Below, piece after piece: positions 32,783 to 43,090 of a stretch of DNA of 64,000 nucleotides (position 1 is its first letter; every line of letters starts with the position of its first letter). The DNA comes from Carya illinoinensis. Its lineage: Eukaryota; Streptophyta; Magnoliopsida; Fagales; Juglandaceae. The notes beneath the pieces are model-generated. The model searched no databases. It was given only the letters and a program-made list of their open reading frames with translations, and was not told the origin of the DNA. The stretch spans positions 36,684,001 through 36,748,000 of the forward strand of contig NC_056755.1 of NCBI RefSeq assembly GCF_018687715.1. Direction: 5' to 3'. The translations under genes and the position numbers were made by a program.

Positions 32783-34010
32783 CTGTAATTACTCCAGCAT
32801 CATGGGTCGCTGGCGCCTCATCATCCACCTCTCCAGGTGTGACAGCATAAACCCGGGCTTGCACTGCTTGTCTCCAATTGGTTCTTCCACCGTGTCTACC
32901 TCCACGGACTCCTTGAACTCTGACGGGGCATTCCCGAACAATATGTCCCACTTGGCCGCACCGGTAACACTGGGGCCCACTACTCAGCCGGCACTCGCCC
33001 TCATGGGCTCTATTACATGCTCCACAAATTGGCACCTGTCCTCCCATACGAACACCTGAGGACGTTTGAGGTCGAGTTCCGGTCCGCTGAACAAATTTCT
33101 GAGGCGAACCCGAGCTGCTTCATTCACCAGAAAAACTCCGCCTCTTATGTCCTGGAGGGGAGCCCATACTCAGATTATTTTCTCGCTCCACAAGGGTGGC
33201 CACATCCACTAATTTCTGAAAAGTGGATATCCGATGGCTGACCACCATACGGCGTATATCAGGGTGTAGTCCCTCCTGAAAACGATCAGCTCGCATCTCC
33301 TCTGTGACGATAAGGTGGGGAGCAAATCGCCCAAGTTCTATGAATCTCCGGGTGTACTGTTCCACTGTCGCGGCCCCTTGGACCAAATTTGAGAACTCTC
33401 TTGCCTTTTGCTTCCTTACCGCTGCGGGAAAGAAGCGGTCATTAAATTCCTTCTTGAAGCGCTGCCAGGTCACAGCAGCGAAAGATCCCAATTCTGATTC
33501 CAGCATCACCCTTTTGGTATCCCACCAATCAGACGCGGTACCTTGCAACAGATAGCCGGCGTAGAGTACCTGTTGTGCCTCGGTGCATCCACACACCTCA
33601 AATGTTCTTTCCAGGTCTTTGATCCATTTTCCAGCTTGAAGTGGATCTTCTTCTCCAGTGAAGTGTGGGGTTCTATGCGCTAGGAAGCGCTCATAGGTGC
33701 ATCCGGCTTGCACCATGCTACTGGACCCTCCTGGGTACATCCAAGGCCCTCCCTGATGTGGCCAAGGACCTCTTGGTTGTGGCCAAAACCCTCCTTGCTG
33801 TGGACAAGGCCCTCATTGTTGTGGCCAGGGACCCCCTTGTTGTGGCCAAGGTCCTCCTTGTTGTGGCCTAATATTCTGCTGCATAAACTCCGTCATCTGC
33901 CGTATTGCTTCGGCTATGGAGTCATCCCTTGAGGTATTGTCCCGTGACTCCTGAGTAGATTTTCTTGGTCTCCCCATTTTTTCTGCCACAACACAACTCT
34001 TGACCCTCAT
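32783..34010 (-). pseudogene. Chromovirus gag with heptapeptide repeats and zinc knuckles
   Basis: Structural protein of the element. The first Met of the frame is 34010; Met12 (33977, MGRPRKSTQESR) is an equally good start. A stretch of about seven GGPWPQQ-like repeats (about 33735-33880) precedes the Retrotrans_gag capsid region (33740-33250; WDTKRV, KEFNDRFFP, REFSNLVQG, YTRRFIELGRFAP). Two Cys/His boxes follow: CGACNRAHEGEC and CYRCGQVGHIVREC (CX2CX4HX4C). Two TGA codons interrupt one continuous frame, at 33815-33813 inside the repeats and at 33122-33120 after the capsid region. The frame ends at the intron-like donor. Confidence 0.9.
33735..33880 (-). repeat. 21-bp tandem repeat in gag (GGPWPQQ units)
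   Basis: About seven imperfect copies of a 21-bp unit encoding GGPWPQQ. One unit holds the TGA at 33815-33813, a change from GGA. Confidence 0.85.
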
Positions 34011-34142
34011 TTAAGAAAACAAATAAAACCATCATAAAACCAAAAAAAATAAAACCAACACCACACAGCAAGAAACAAAAGAAACCAACATGCAAAAACA
34101 TAACCAAATAAATAAAAACAAGCAAACAACGAGTGTCAAGTG

Positions 34143-36209
34143 TGTGCAAATCCCCCAAATCCCCACGCACGGACATGGGGAAATCGAGACGTCCGGATGG
34201 TGACAACCCGGGTCACCACCCTAATGACGAGTGCCAAGTGTGTGCAAAAGCAACATATGTGCACAAAGAAACACGCAGCGGATAACGAAAGTCATATAAC
34301 TAAGTACTAGAATTTTTTTTTTCTTAACATAATACAAGCTGTTTAAAACATACATAAATAAAATATTACAAGATACAAATATAGTTTAAACCAAACTATA
34401 AAGCATGACTTCGACTCAAAACTCCGGCGGAGCCGCATCCTCGGGCTCAGCCTCCTCCTCCTCCTCGAACGCTGCACCAAAATCTACGGAACCAAAAATG
34501 GTACCGCAGGTAAGTAAAATCCAAACACCAGCAGATAAAAACATATAAAACTCAAACAATATGCATGAAGTATGCCCAATGCACAAAACCCATAAAAACA
34601 TATTTTTCCACGCACGCCAAAAATCCCATTTGGCCCAAAAACAAATCCTTTCCAAATATCACGCCAAAAGTCACATTTGGCCCATATCCATCTCAAACCA
34701 TTATCCAATTTAATCCGTATGCACCATGACCTCCCCTAGGGGTCATCCGCACACCCTGGCTCCAGTGCCACACCGCAGAGTACCACCACGCATGTGACAC
34801 CTAACGAGCGATGCCCAGTTCCGCGCCCCGCGCGTTTGTAGCCAAGCATCCTCTAGCCCTTGCCAGCGAAGGGCCACGGAGTCGGTGCGTAGAGCGATGC
34901 CCGGTTCCGCGCCCGGCGTATTCGTAGCCAAGCATCCCCTAGCCCCCGCTCCCGTCGTCGCCCAGCGACAACCCAGGGGACATCACTCAGTTTATTCCGC
35001 TCTCGAGTGACCAGAGGAGCTCCACTAAGATAATACCCCATCCCGGCTTGGGGTCGTGATACACACGCACCCGTAAGTCCATTTACGCCAATAAACAAGC
35101 TTTTCTCAATTAAACAAAAACACACGTGCATGCACCATGTAAATGCAATATCAATGCACAAAAATAACCAACCAACATAAATCAATAAAACAAGCAACTC
35201 CATCCTCCATCCATCCGACCCCCGAACTCCTCGGACTCAGTCCGGAATCAACCAACCAGCAGATAAAATAATTGAATGAGAAATATATATTTAAATCTGA
35301 AAATAGGGTTTGGAAAATACTTACAGCGCTATATGGTATTTTTAGAAAACACTCGGCGTTGCAAACGGCGGAGAAAAAGCAACGTAACAGTGAAAATTCA
35401 CTGTGGCCGTGGGTTGTAAAATATCCACTTTTGAACGGGACAAACCAGGGCTTGGGATTGATAGGGAATGGTCTAAGGATGATTATGAAGCTATTGGAAG
35501 TGGTGGTTGGCCGTGGGTGGCGGCGGAAATGGAGGTTGATGGCCGGATTTCCCAAAATGGAAAGCTAGCTCGTGGGAGCTGTTCCGGTGACTATTGGAGG
35601 CCAGAAATGGGTGGGTTAGGAAGGCAAGAGACCGGTGATGAAGTGGTGAAGAGGTGGTGGCCGGATGTGGAGCGACGGCGGCGGATCGGGGCAAAATCAG
35701 TGGGGTTTCAAGGGCGTTTTCCGGCCAAACGGCTGGCCGGATGGGGCTGGGATTCGGTGGGGTGGTGTGCCGGAGGGAGGGGCTTCGACCGGTGGGGGTG
35801 GTGTGCCACACAGTGGCTGGACGGCGGTGGGTCGAGGGGTGAGGTGGCTTACGACGTGGGTGAGGAGAGAGAGAGGGTCGACGGAACGCGGGAAGAAGAA
35901 AAAGAAAAGGAAGAAGAAAAGAAAAAGAAAAAGAAAGAAGAAAAAAAAGAAAAGAGAAAAAGGGAAAAAGGAAAAAGGGAAAAAGAGATGTAGGAAAGAA
36001 ATGAGGTCCAATCCTCACTCCGGGAAAACAAAACAAAACCGCCGAAAACGATATTAAAAACTGCAAAACGACTTAATAAATAAAACACAACATCAAATAA
36101 ATTAAAAAGTCAATTTTAAAATGCAATAAATTAAAATAAATAAATTATTATATTAATTAAAATAAAAACAACCCTTCAGCGAAAATACTCGCGAAAGCGG
36201 GTCATCACA
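34143..36209 (-). repeat. Chromovirus 5' LTR
   Basis: Pairs with 27127-29192 along nearly the full length. The inner edge is abnormal: where the other LTR reads TGTGACGCCCCC, this reads TGTGCAAATCCCCC, and no PBS follows on the minus strand. Confidence 0.9.
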
Positions 36210-36214
36210 AAAAG
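36210..36214. repeat. TSD of chromovirus, right copy (AAAAG)
   Basis: Matches 27122-27126. Confidence 0.9.
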
Positions 36215-37200
36215 CATCGCCATACCAAGTTCACAAATGGTATGATGACAATGTTCTACAGTGCCATTCTATTCAAGAGTATGGGGGCAAGTAAACTGGT
36301 GAATAATGCCTGGTTGTTTTAAATGGGAGGTAAATTGAGTGTTAGCAAATTCACCTCCCCCATTGGTTTGAAATTTTTTGATTTTTTTATTGAATTGGCA
36401 TTCCACTGATTTTTCAAAAAGTAAAAAGGTTGAGAAAAAATCAGATTTTTTTCAAAGAGGAATAAACCACATAAATTTCGAAAAAGCATTAACCAAACAT
36501 GCATAGTAATTAAATTTGCCAATAGACATAATGGGGGCAAGGCCACACAGGTCATAATAAATTTTATCAAAGGTAGCATGAGTTAAACTAGAAGAGAGTA
36601 AAAAAGGAAATTTGCTCAATTTTGCAGGGCAACTTTCACACACAAATTGTGTTTTATGGGTGCTGGAAACTTGGATAAGATCTTTTGACTTGAGCACTTG
36701 GATTGCAGAAGCCTAAGGATGTCCTAAATGCTGATGCCATATGTCTTCAGAGGCAGTCTAGAAATGAGTTGAAAAATGTGCTTCATAAGGAGTAGATAAA
36801 GTGTAAAGATTACCCTTCTGTCATCTGCTCATCAGGACACAGTTGGTCTCCCATTCCTTAACAGCAAACCAGCACCATAAAATTCACAGTTGTAGGGACA
36901 ATTACTAGTAAGTTGCTTTAGAGATAAAAATCTTTTTCGCAAGTGCTGGTACTAAAAGTACACCACGTAACTTAATTCTAGTGGTACCATTATCAATGTA
37001 AGTGTCACCAACATGGATAATAGCGTGAGTGCTACCATCGTCAATAATTACAACATTAGTACCAAAATAACAACATAAATTTTCAAGCATACTTGGATTA
37101 CCTGTCATGTGGGCAGATGCTATAGTGTCTACAATCCATTCGTTATCAGGAGAAAGAGTTTCTAATGTCATAGCGGTCAGTGCTTGAGGAATTTCATTAA
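36215..37200 (-). pseudogene. Ty1/copia relic, 5' half (protease, GAG-pre-integrase, integrase)
   Basis: Minus strand. 36905-37171 is the protease: WIVDTIASAHMTGN, where DTGAS is expected, so the active-site Gly is replaced. 36452-36760 holds the pre-integrase zinc region (WHQHLGHP, then TAG, then ESCPAKLSKFPF) and the integrase start (YYDLCGLAPI, NAFSKFMWFIPL). 36215-36450 continues the core to ELGMAMLF, where the chromovirus interrupts it; the rest lies at 25645-27121. The 5' end fades at about 37200 into block R, with no LTR or gag seen, so the copy was truncated before or during the segmental duplications. Confidence 0.85.
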
Positions 37201-37204
37201 ACTG

Positions 37205-37970
37205 GAATGAGTCTGACTCTACACTCTATCTCATTTAATTAAATATTCCACATGTTGGACTCATAGTCACTGAGGTGGAGTGTTAATATATAAAATAAAT
37301 AATAAAATCTACATATTCCCATCAACTCAAGATTTTTAAGCAACTGGTGATTTCACATTTTAATTTTTTTTAAATAAAAGAATTTGATTTAATAAGATTT
37401 TTTTGTATTTTTTGTTTTGTTGGATTTATAGGTGTAGTTTTATCTTTTTAAGTGGAAAAGGAGATCAATTGAAATTCTTTAGTAGTTTGGGAACATGGCA
37501 AAATTGCTTTGTTTTTTTTCTTGTCTATCATGATGTCATATAAATTTTCAGGAATGGGATTGTGGTTTGAATTTTCTCTACTTAATTATTTTGATAAGTG
37601 GAATTGTTGTTAGGAAAAGTAATATCCAATGGGAGCAACTCCTTCATCTATTGGGATTCTAGATAGCTTCATTTTTCCCACCACCACTCATGCTAACAGT
37701 CAAACATTGACTGACTACATGTGCTGCTCTCCAATGCTCTCCACTACCTGTGATCTCTTTAGTATTACCATTATTTGTGATCTCTTTAGTCAATGGCCAT
37801 TTGCCAATGCTTTAAACAACCCCCACGAAATGGGTTGGATTCGGAAAAATCAAGATATGATTATTACAAAAAGATAAAATACAATAATGATTAAAAAAAG
37901 ATAAAATACAACAATGTAATTCCCTCTTTCTAGATGTTAACATGGCATGATAAAATATTGACGTTTGTCC
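37205..37970. repeat. Distal duplicated block R, copy 2
   Basis: Closely matches 61635-62400 and less closely 21590-22480. No MITE is present at the site used in copy 1. The short frame 37629-37877 is shared only with copy 3 (62037-62294) and is broken in copy 1, so I do not call it a gene. Confidence 0.85.
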
Positions 37971-37978
37971 CTAGCAAG

Positions 37979-38693
37979 TAGGGGTAAATTCGGTCCAGTT
38001 CAGTCAGTCTATAGGAAAATTAAGTCAGCCCATCATTTTCTCACCTCGGATTGGACCGAATTTTCTTATGGACCAAACCAAACCATTAAGTCCTGACATT
38101 TTATCCCATTTTCATCCTAAAATATACAAAAAAAAAAAAAAAAATTATCTAATTACTTTAATTAACTATAAATAGTAGTATATGTATAAATGTATGATGT
38201 ATTTACATAAAATGACATAAATTATTATATGATTTATGATATATTATTAATTCATAACATATATTATTAATGCTTGCTTGCAACTTAGGTATCTTAAAAA
38301 AATTATCAAATTAATTTAATTAAGTGTAAATAGTAGAGTATATATAAATGTATGATGTATCCACATATAATGACATAAATTATAATATGATTTATGATAT
38401 ATTATTCATTGATAGTATGTATTATTTAACATTTAATTATATGGTCAATGATATTAGATTATTTGAAAATTATATAATTAACTTATACAATTACTATATA
38501 AAAAAATATATACTATATATAATATTTTAAAAATATATATATTGTTTGGTCGGTTTCGGTCCAATCCAATTTGGTTCAAAAAACACAGACCCCTAGACCA
38601 AACCGAATGGACACGGTCCAATCCCACAAATGGACAATTGAAACCGACTAAACAAATTTTCAATCCAGTCTGGTCGGTTTTTCTGGTCCGGAC
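37979..38693. mobile_element. Non-autonomous hAT-like element, 715 bp
   Basis: Starts TAGGGGTAAATTCGGTCC. Both ends carry GGTCC/CGGTTT subterminal repeats in inverted sense (37985-38090 and 38545-38690). Flanks CTAGCAAG (37971-37978) and CAAGCAAG (38694-38701) match 7 of 8. In block R copy 1 the corresponding position (near 22430) runs straight from the CCCTCAG to the AGAGCCCAT side without the element, so it is near-empty. Copy 3 (about 62390) retains only the left end. The right terminus lacks the expected ACCCCTA, so it is slightly truncated. Confidence 0.65.
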
Positions 38694-38701
38694 CAAGCAA
38701 G

Positions 38702-39720
38702 AGCCCATCAGTTAAGACCCCAGATAAGATGTCTATGATTAGTTTTCCTATTTTTTATTTTTTTCTGAAAAATTATTCAAAATAAAATAAATGATCTCTA
38801 ACTCTAAAAATATATATTAACTAAATTTTTCATTCCATCATTATCTAAATATAAAAATTAAGATAAGAATTATTCTTACAAAATATATATTCAAACATAA
38901 AAACTATACTCATCATCCAGATACCACACACTACACATGATTTTTTATCTTTTTATTTTTTTCTACGAAATAAGTATGTCGTGTAAAGATGATGAGAAGA
39001 AAACTCAATTAGTTTAGAAAGAAGAAAACCAAAAACAATTAAAAAATGAAAAGAAAATGTGTGGTATGTGAGATGATGAGTAGAAAAACTCGTTCCAAAA
39101 AATTTTCAATTTTACTATCTTTTTTACAAGAGTTTTGATACATAACAGCCTAAGCACTGGTATTAGATTAGCCAAATTCCATAGCCCTTCATATTTTAGA
39201 GAATATTCACTAAATTGAGCCTACAATGGATTAGTTTATAAGTACATTTCATCTGAAATTTAAAGCTACAGTAACTTCATCACATGTTTCATACATGAAA
39301 GAAACTGTAGCAATATTCATCCTAATATTTTATTATTTCCTTTTAATATATGAAGGTGAGATTTTAATAGCTATTTACATATGAGATTGTTATATTATAG
39401 ATTGTTGGATTGTGAAAATGAAAATGAATATAATTGTTAGAGGTTATTGAAGCTTATGAAAATAAAATAAAAAATTAATTAAAAAAGAAAATTTAATTAA
39501 AGAAATATAAGTAATAAAAAAATAATAAGATTTTATTATTATAGAGAATGTGATAACTTATATAATATAGATTTTAAGTTTTGAGTAATTGGCTAAAAGT
39601 AAAAAAATTAAATATTCTTCAAATTTTAAAAATGACCAATCAAATGCCAATACTTTAAGTGAGTTAGCCCCTCGATACAAATGTGAGTTGACATCTTTTT
39701 ATTTTCATTTTTTCCCCTAA
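38702..39720. other. AT-rich spacer
   Basis: 38735-38900 resembles 23090-23270. The rest is AT-rich without open frames or recognisable repeats. Confidence 0.4.
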
Positions 39721-39728
39721 CTTACGCA

Positions 39729-39879
39729 TAGGGGTGTTCAACCGGGTACCGGACCGGGAATCCGGGTATAATCGGCCCGGAACCGGGGTCTTAAATTCGG
39801 GCCGGATTCCGGACCGGATCATCCCGGGTTATGACCTGGTCCGAAACCCGGGTAAATCCGGGTTCCGGAATCAACCCGG

Positions 39880-39918
<39 letters not shown>

Positions 39919-42382
39919 AACGCATATTATTTTTTTTTCAAAAAATGGATAATGTTGAAAACGTAAAAAGCATATATGAGTTTTTTTAATCTAAAAGCCT
40001 ATATTCTACCACAATTTTTCCAATAAAAATATTGAAAAGCATAATTTTTTTAATATATAAAGCCAAAATATAATAAAATATATCAAAATGGAAAACTAAA
40101 TTTTAAGTAAAAAATAACTAAAGTTAGAAACAACTAATTACCATGCATGAAAAAATTTTTTTTTTGATATTTATCATGTAAAATGCATGCAACATATAAT
40201 GCAATTCCCTACATATTACATTATTTGGTATTTATACATTACATTATAAAACACAAAATTACAATTTATGAAAATTAAATATCTAATGGTCCTATTTTAC
40301 TGCAGGACCCATGAAAATGAAGAAAACTCATAGGAAAAATAGATGATGGAATGGGTCCTTCAGGTCCACTAGCAAGCAATTCACTCACAAATCCACTTGC
40401 AGCATCAAAGAGAAACTCATTATTAATGAAAAAGATGATGCCACCTATTCCATCTTATCAAAACATTCAAGACCAGCTGGCTTCCATGTAGTTAAAACAC
40501 AGACCAACTTGAGGATAATAAATATGCACAAATCATTACACAACAAAATTTTTTTATCAGTAAATTATTCTACAACAAATTGAGGTCTGGAATAAAGGAT
40601 CATGGAAAGAATGTTCAGATGCATCAAGTCCTTTCAGTTTCAGAGAACACTTGAATACAATGGAAGTTCAATAAATAGAGCTATGCTCTGCTATCTAAAG
40701 ACAGACACAACAATGCAAGTAAAAGAAATAAAGAGCTATACTTTGCTATCTAAAGCTATACACATGCTAGACACGAGGGTGCATTCTCAATACACCTCTG
40801 CAAAGCAAACAAACAAACCCATAGATCCATATTCCATAAAACATATATATATACTCCTCAAAGATTCTATAAACTCAGATCTAAGCCATAAAACTACTCA
40901 AAGATTCTTTCATTTAAACAGTCATCAAAACAGACCCAAATCAATAAAGTAATAAAATATCATTAAATCAATAGAATAGGCATTTACCTCTGTCAAGAAA
41001 TGGACTGCCACTAGCAAAAATGGCTCGGCCCTGTGGGGAACAAAGATGAATGAACAGAAAAAAGGTCATCCTTGGTTATCTGGAGGAGAAACAATAGCTT
41101 AACATCCGAAGCAAAACAATCGAAGATTCTTTATATAAGAAACACTCCATGTATAAGCTTGTGTTAGCTTATATAAGATCCTTGGCATGAAGAACATGAA
41201 ACACTCAAGCATGCTCGTGTTAGCTGACTCCATGTATAAGCTTCCTCGGCAGTGCATTCAAACGCATATAAATATATATCTATATATATTTATATATATA
41301 ATAGTGCAGTGCTTTATATGCAACCAATCTTGTAAAACTCTCAATGATTTGCAAAATGCTATCAATGATTCAAACATTAAATATAGTGCTTGAGCTATAA
41401 AAAAACATCAAAGGATTCTATCCAAGGAAGAGTTGAATACCACAATCCAGGACAGTAGAGCTTCAAAACATCCGGAATCAAAGTTAATTATTTTAGCTAA
41501 TAAATGTACTCCTAGCTAGCTATCCAGTTGTCTAGTTTTGAAATTGATTTCACCTCTCTCTCTACATATATTTTTCTATTTTTTCAACAACCCCAAAAAG
41601 ATCTTAGGGTACAAGAGTTGGCCTAGCAATATAATATAGGCTGAAGTAAAGATTAACACAAACAAACACAAACCCAACAGTTGTGCACCCCCTAACAGAA
41701 AGCAAAGGGTTTCTCCCTTTGTTAGATCTCCCCGATAGCCACCGGTATCCACTGGTTTGTGACCCGCTGCAAATCTGGAAAAAGAAAAAAAAAACACCGA
41801 AGTGATGAAATGTAATCAAATTCTTACACTTATATGAGAGAAAAAAAAGAAAAAAAGAAAGAAAGAGGTAATGCCTACGATGGCTATAAAACTTGGTATC
41901 TGCCTGTGGGTAACCTTGTGGGTAACCTTCCATCGAGTATTCTGCCCAGCTGTGTCATTGGAAACAGCAGGCAGGCCGGTCCCCACGACTGATGATAGAG
42001 CGATAGAGCGATAGAGGGACAGAATGCTAGAAGATGGAGAGAGGGATGACCTTTCGATTGAAGAAGGCTTTTCTTCTTGGAGAAGGCCCCCACGACTGAT
42101 GAGAGCGAGAGAGAATGAGTAAAGCGGCGGCTAGGGTTTCAGAATGTTAGATGAACGAGAGAGAGAGAGAGAGAGAGGGGGGGGGATATTTAGCCAGGGG
42201 GAAATTGAAACCGGGTACCGGGTGTTTAATCGGGTACCCGGATTATAAATCCGTACCCGGACCGCATAGGTCCGGGTTTTGAAATCCGGGTTTCAGCCCG
42301 GATTAAATCCGGGCCAGAACCCGGAACCGGAATCCTGTAAAATCGGATTTCGGACAATATCCGGCCCGGATGAACAGTCCTA
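39729..42382. mobile_element. Non-autonomous hAT element, 2654 bp
   Basis: Terminal inverted repeats TAGGGGTGTTCA and TAGGACTGTTCA (10 of 12) are followed by very dense CCGG/CCCGG subterminal repeats on both sides (39740-39880; 42205-42370). Flanks CTTACGCA (39721-39728) and CTTATGCA (42383-42390) are an 8-bp TSD with one mismatch. No hAT transposase (dimerisation domain or BED finger) is visible in six frames. The interior includes a T-run (39885-39913), an A/T-rich half, and near the right end on the minus strand a region like a plant gene 5' end. Confidence 0.88.
41604..42180 (-). other. Gene-5'-end-like sequence inside the hAT element
   Basis: On the minus strand a (CT)n leader (about 42177-42156) is followed by GAAACCCTAGCCGCCGC, a frequent plant 5' UTR phrase, then ATGs at 42093 and 41933. 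The second opens MEGYPQGYPQADTKFYSH and is followed after a few codons by a donor-like GTAGGC, and an acceptor-like T-rich tract and AG precede ATTTGCAGCGGGTC near 41778. It may be a captured host exon or the first exon of the parent transposase gene. I do not recognise the protein. Confidence 0.35.
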
Positions 42383-42390
42383 CTTATGCA

Positions 42391-43090
42391 GATGTATTTT
42401 TTATCTTTATAAATAAAAAGGAAAATAATTTATATATATATATATATATATATAAAAACTAACCCAGTATATTGTACAAAAATCAGCTAAATGTCTCATG
42501 TTATCTCTTATGCAATCTAGAAGGGAAGGAAAACTCATGCCACTCCATGAATATCTTCTGCCATTGCGATTTTCGCCCACTCCGGAAAGGAACACAGCAA
42601 ATGCTCAAGTTCCAATATGACAAAAAATTTAAAACTATCTAGTAAATCCCTAGAATAGAAGACGCTTGAACACAAAGTTGACATACAGAATGAGGAAGAA
42701 AATGAGTTCCGATAAGTAGCGTTGCATTTTTGACAAACTATATGAATATTTTCTGTAAGAGGGGAAAAAGGAAAGGATATGGCATTTTGATAGAATTACT
42801 ACTTAATAACAACTTGTTTATAATTATGTAATAAAATAATATTATCTTTAATTTTATTTTGACTTTTACTTTTGATTTGATGGGTTTAAATCTAATTATA
42901 AAAATATTATTATATTTAAAATTGTATATAAATTGTAAATAGGTTGTAAGCCTATCACTACGTACTCTTACAAATTTTTGATGTTTCTTCCATAAACACC
43001 CTTGAAATGAGTTCAAGTTTTTTGTCTTTCAAAAATATCCTTCACATGAGTTCAAACTTTTAAACTTCACTCCCGATATGGTTGAGGCAA
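42391..43090. repeat. Duplicated intergenic segment with (TA)n
   Basis: 42440-42740 matches 62480-62780 at high similarity; 42985-43090 matches 63735-63830 (shared TGAGTTCAxGTTTTTTG). A (TA)n lies at about 42430-42454. On the minus strand 42590-42460 there is a partially open frame shared with 62640-62510. Confidence 0.7.

Larger units (their letters stand above)
27127..36209 (-). mobile_element. Ty3/gypsy chromovirus, complete with both LTRs
   Basis: A 9.08-kb element on the minus strand. The LTRs are about 2.07 kb each (27127-29192 and about 34143-36209) and nearly identical by eye, with TG...CA ends. Internal order is gag, protease, RT, RNase H, integrase and a C-terminal chromodomain-like region, the Ty3/gypsy order. 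A polypurine tract abuts the 3' LTR. The lineage looks like Tekay/Del from the integrase C-terminus, not certain. Coding is interrupted by nonsense codons and two frameshifts, so it is non-autonomous now. It inserted into the copia integrase and is younger than it. The gag/protease junction holds an intron-like segment. Confidence 0.95.

Noticed and set aside
37629..37877. 82-codon frame in block R, similar to 62037-62294
   Set aside because: Shared only because the DNA is duplicated; the third copy (near 22200) breaks it and changes do not respect codons.
40602..40952. 116-codon plus frame in the hAT interior
   Set aside because: No similarity to hAT transposase or any family I know; AT-rich and without splice context.
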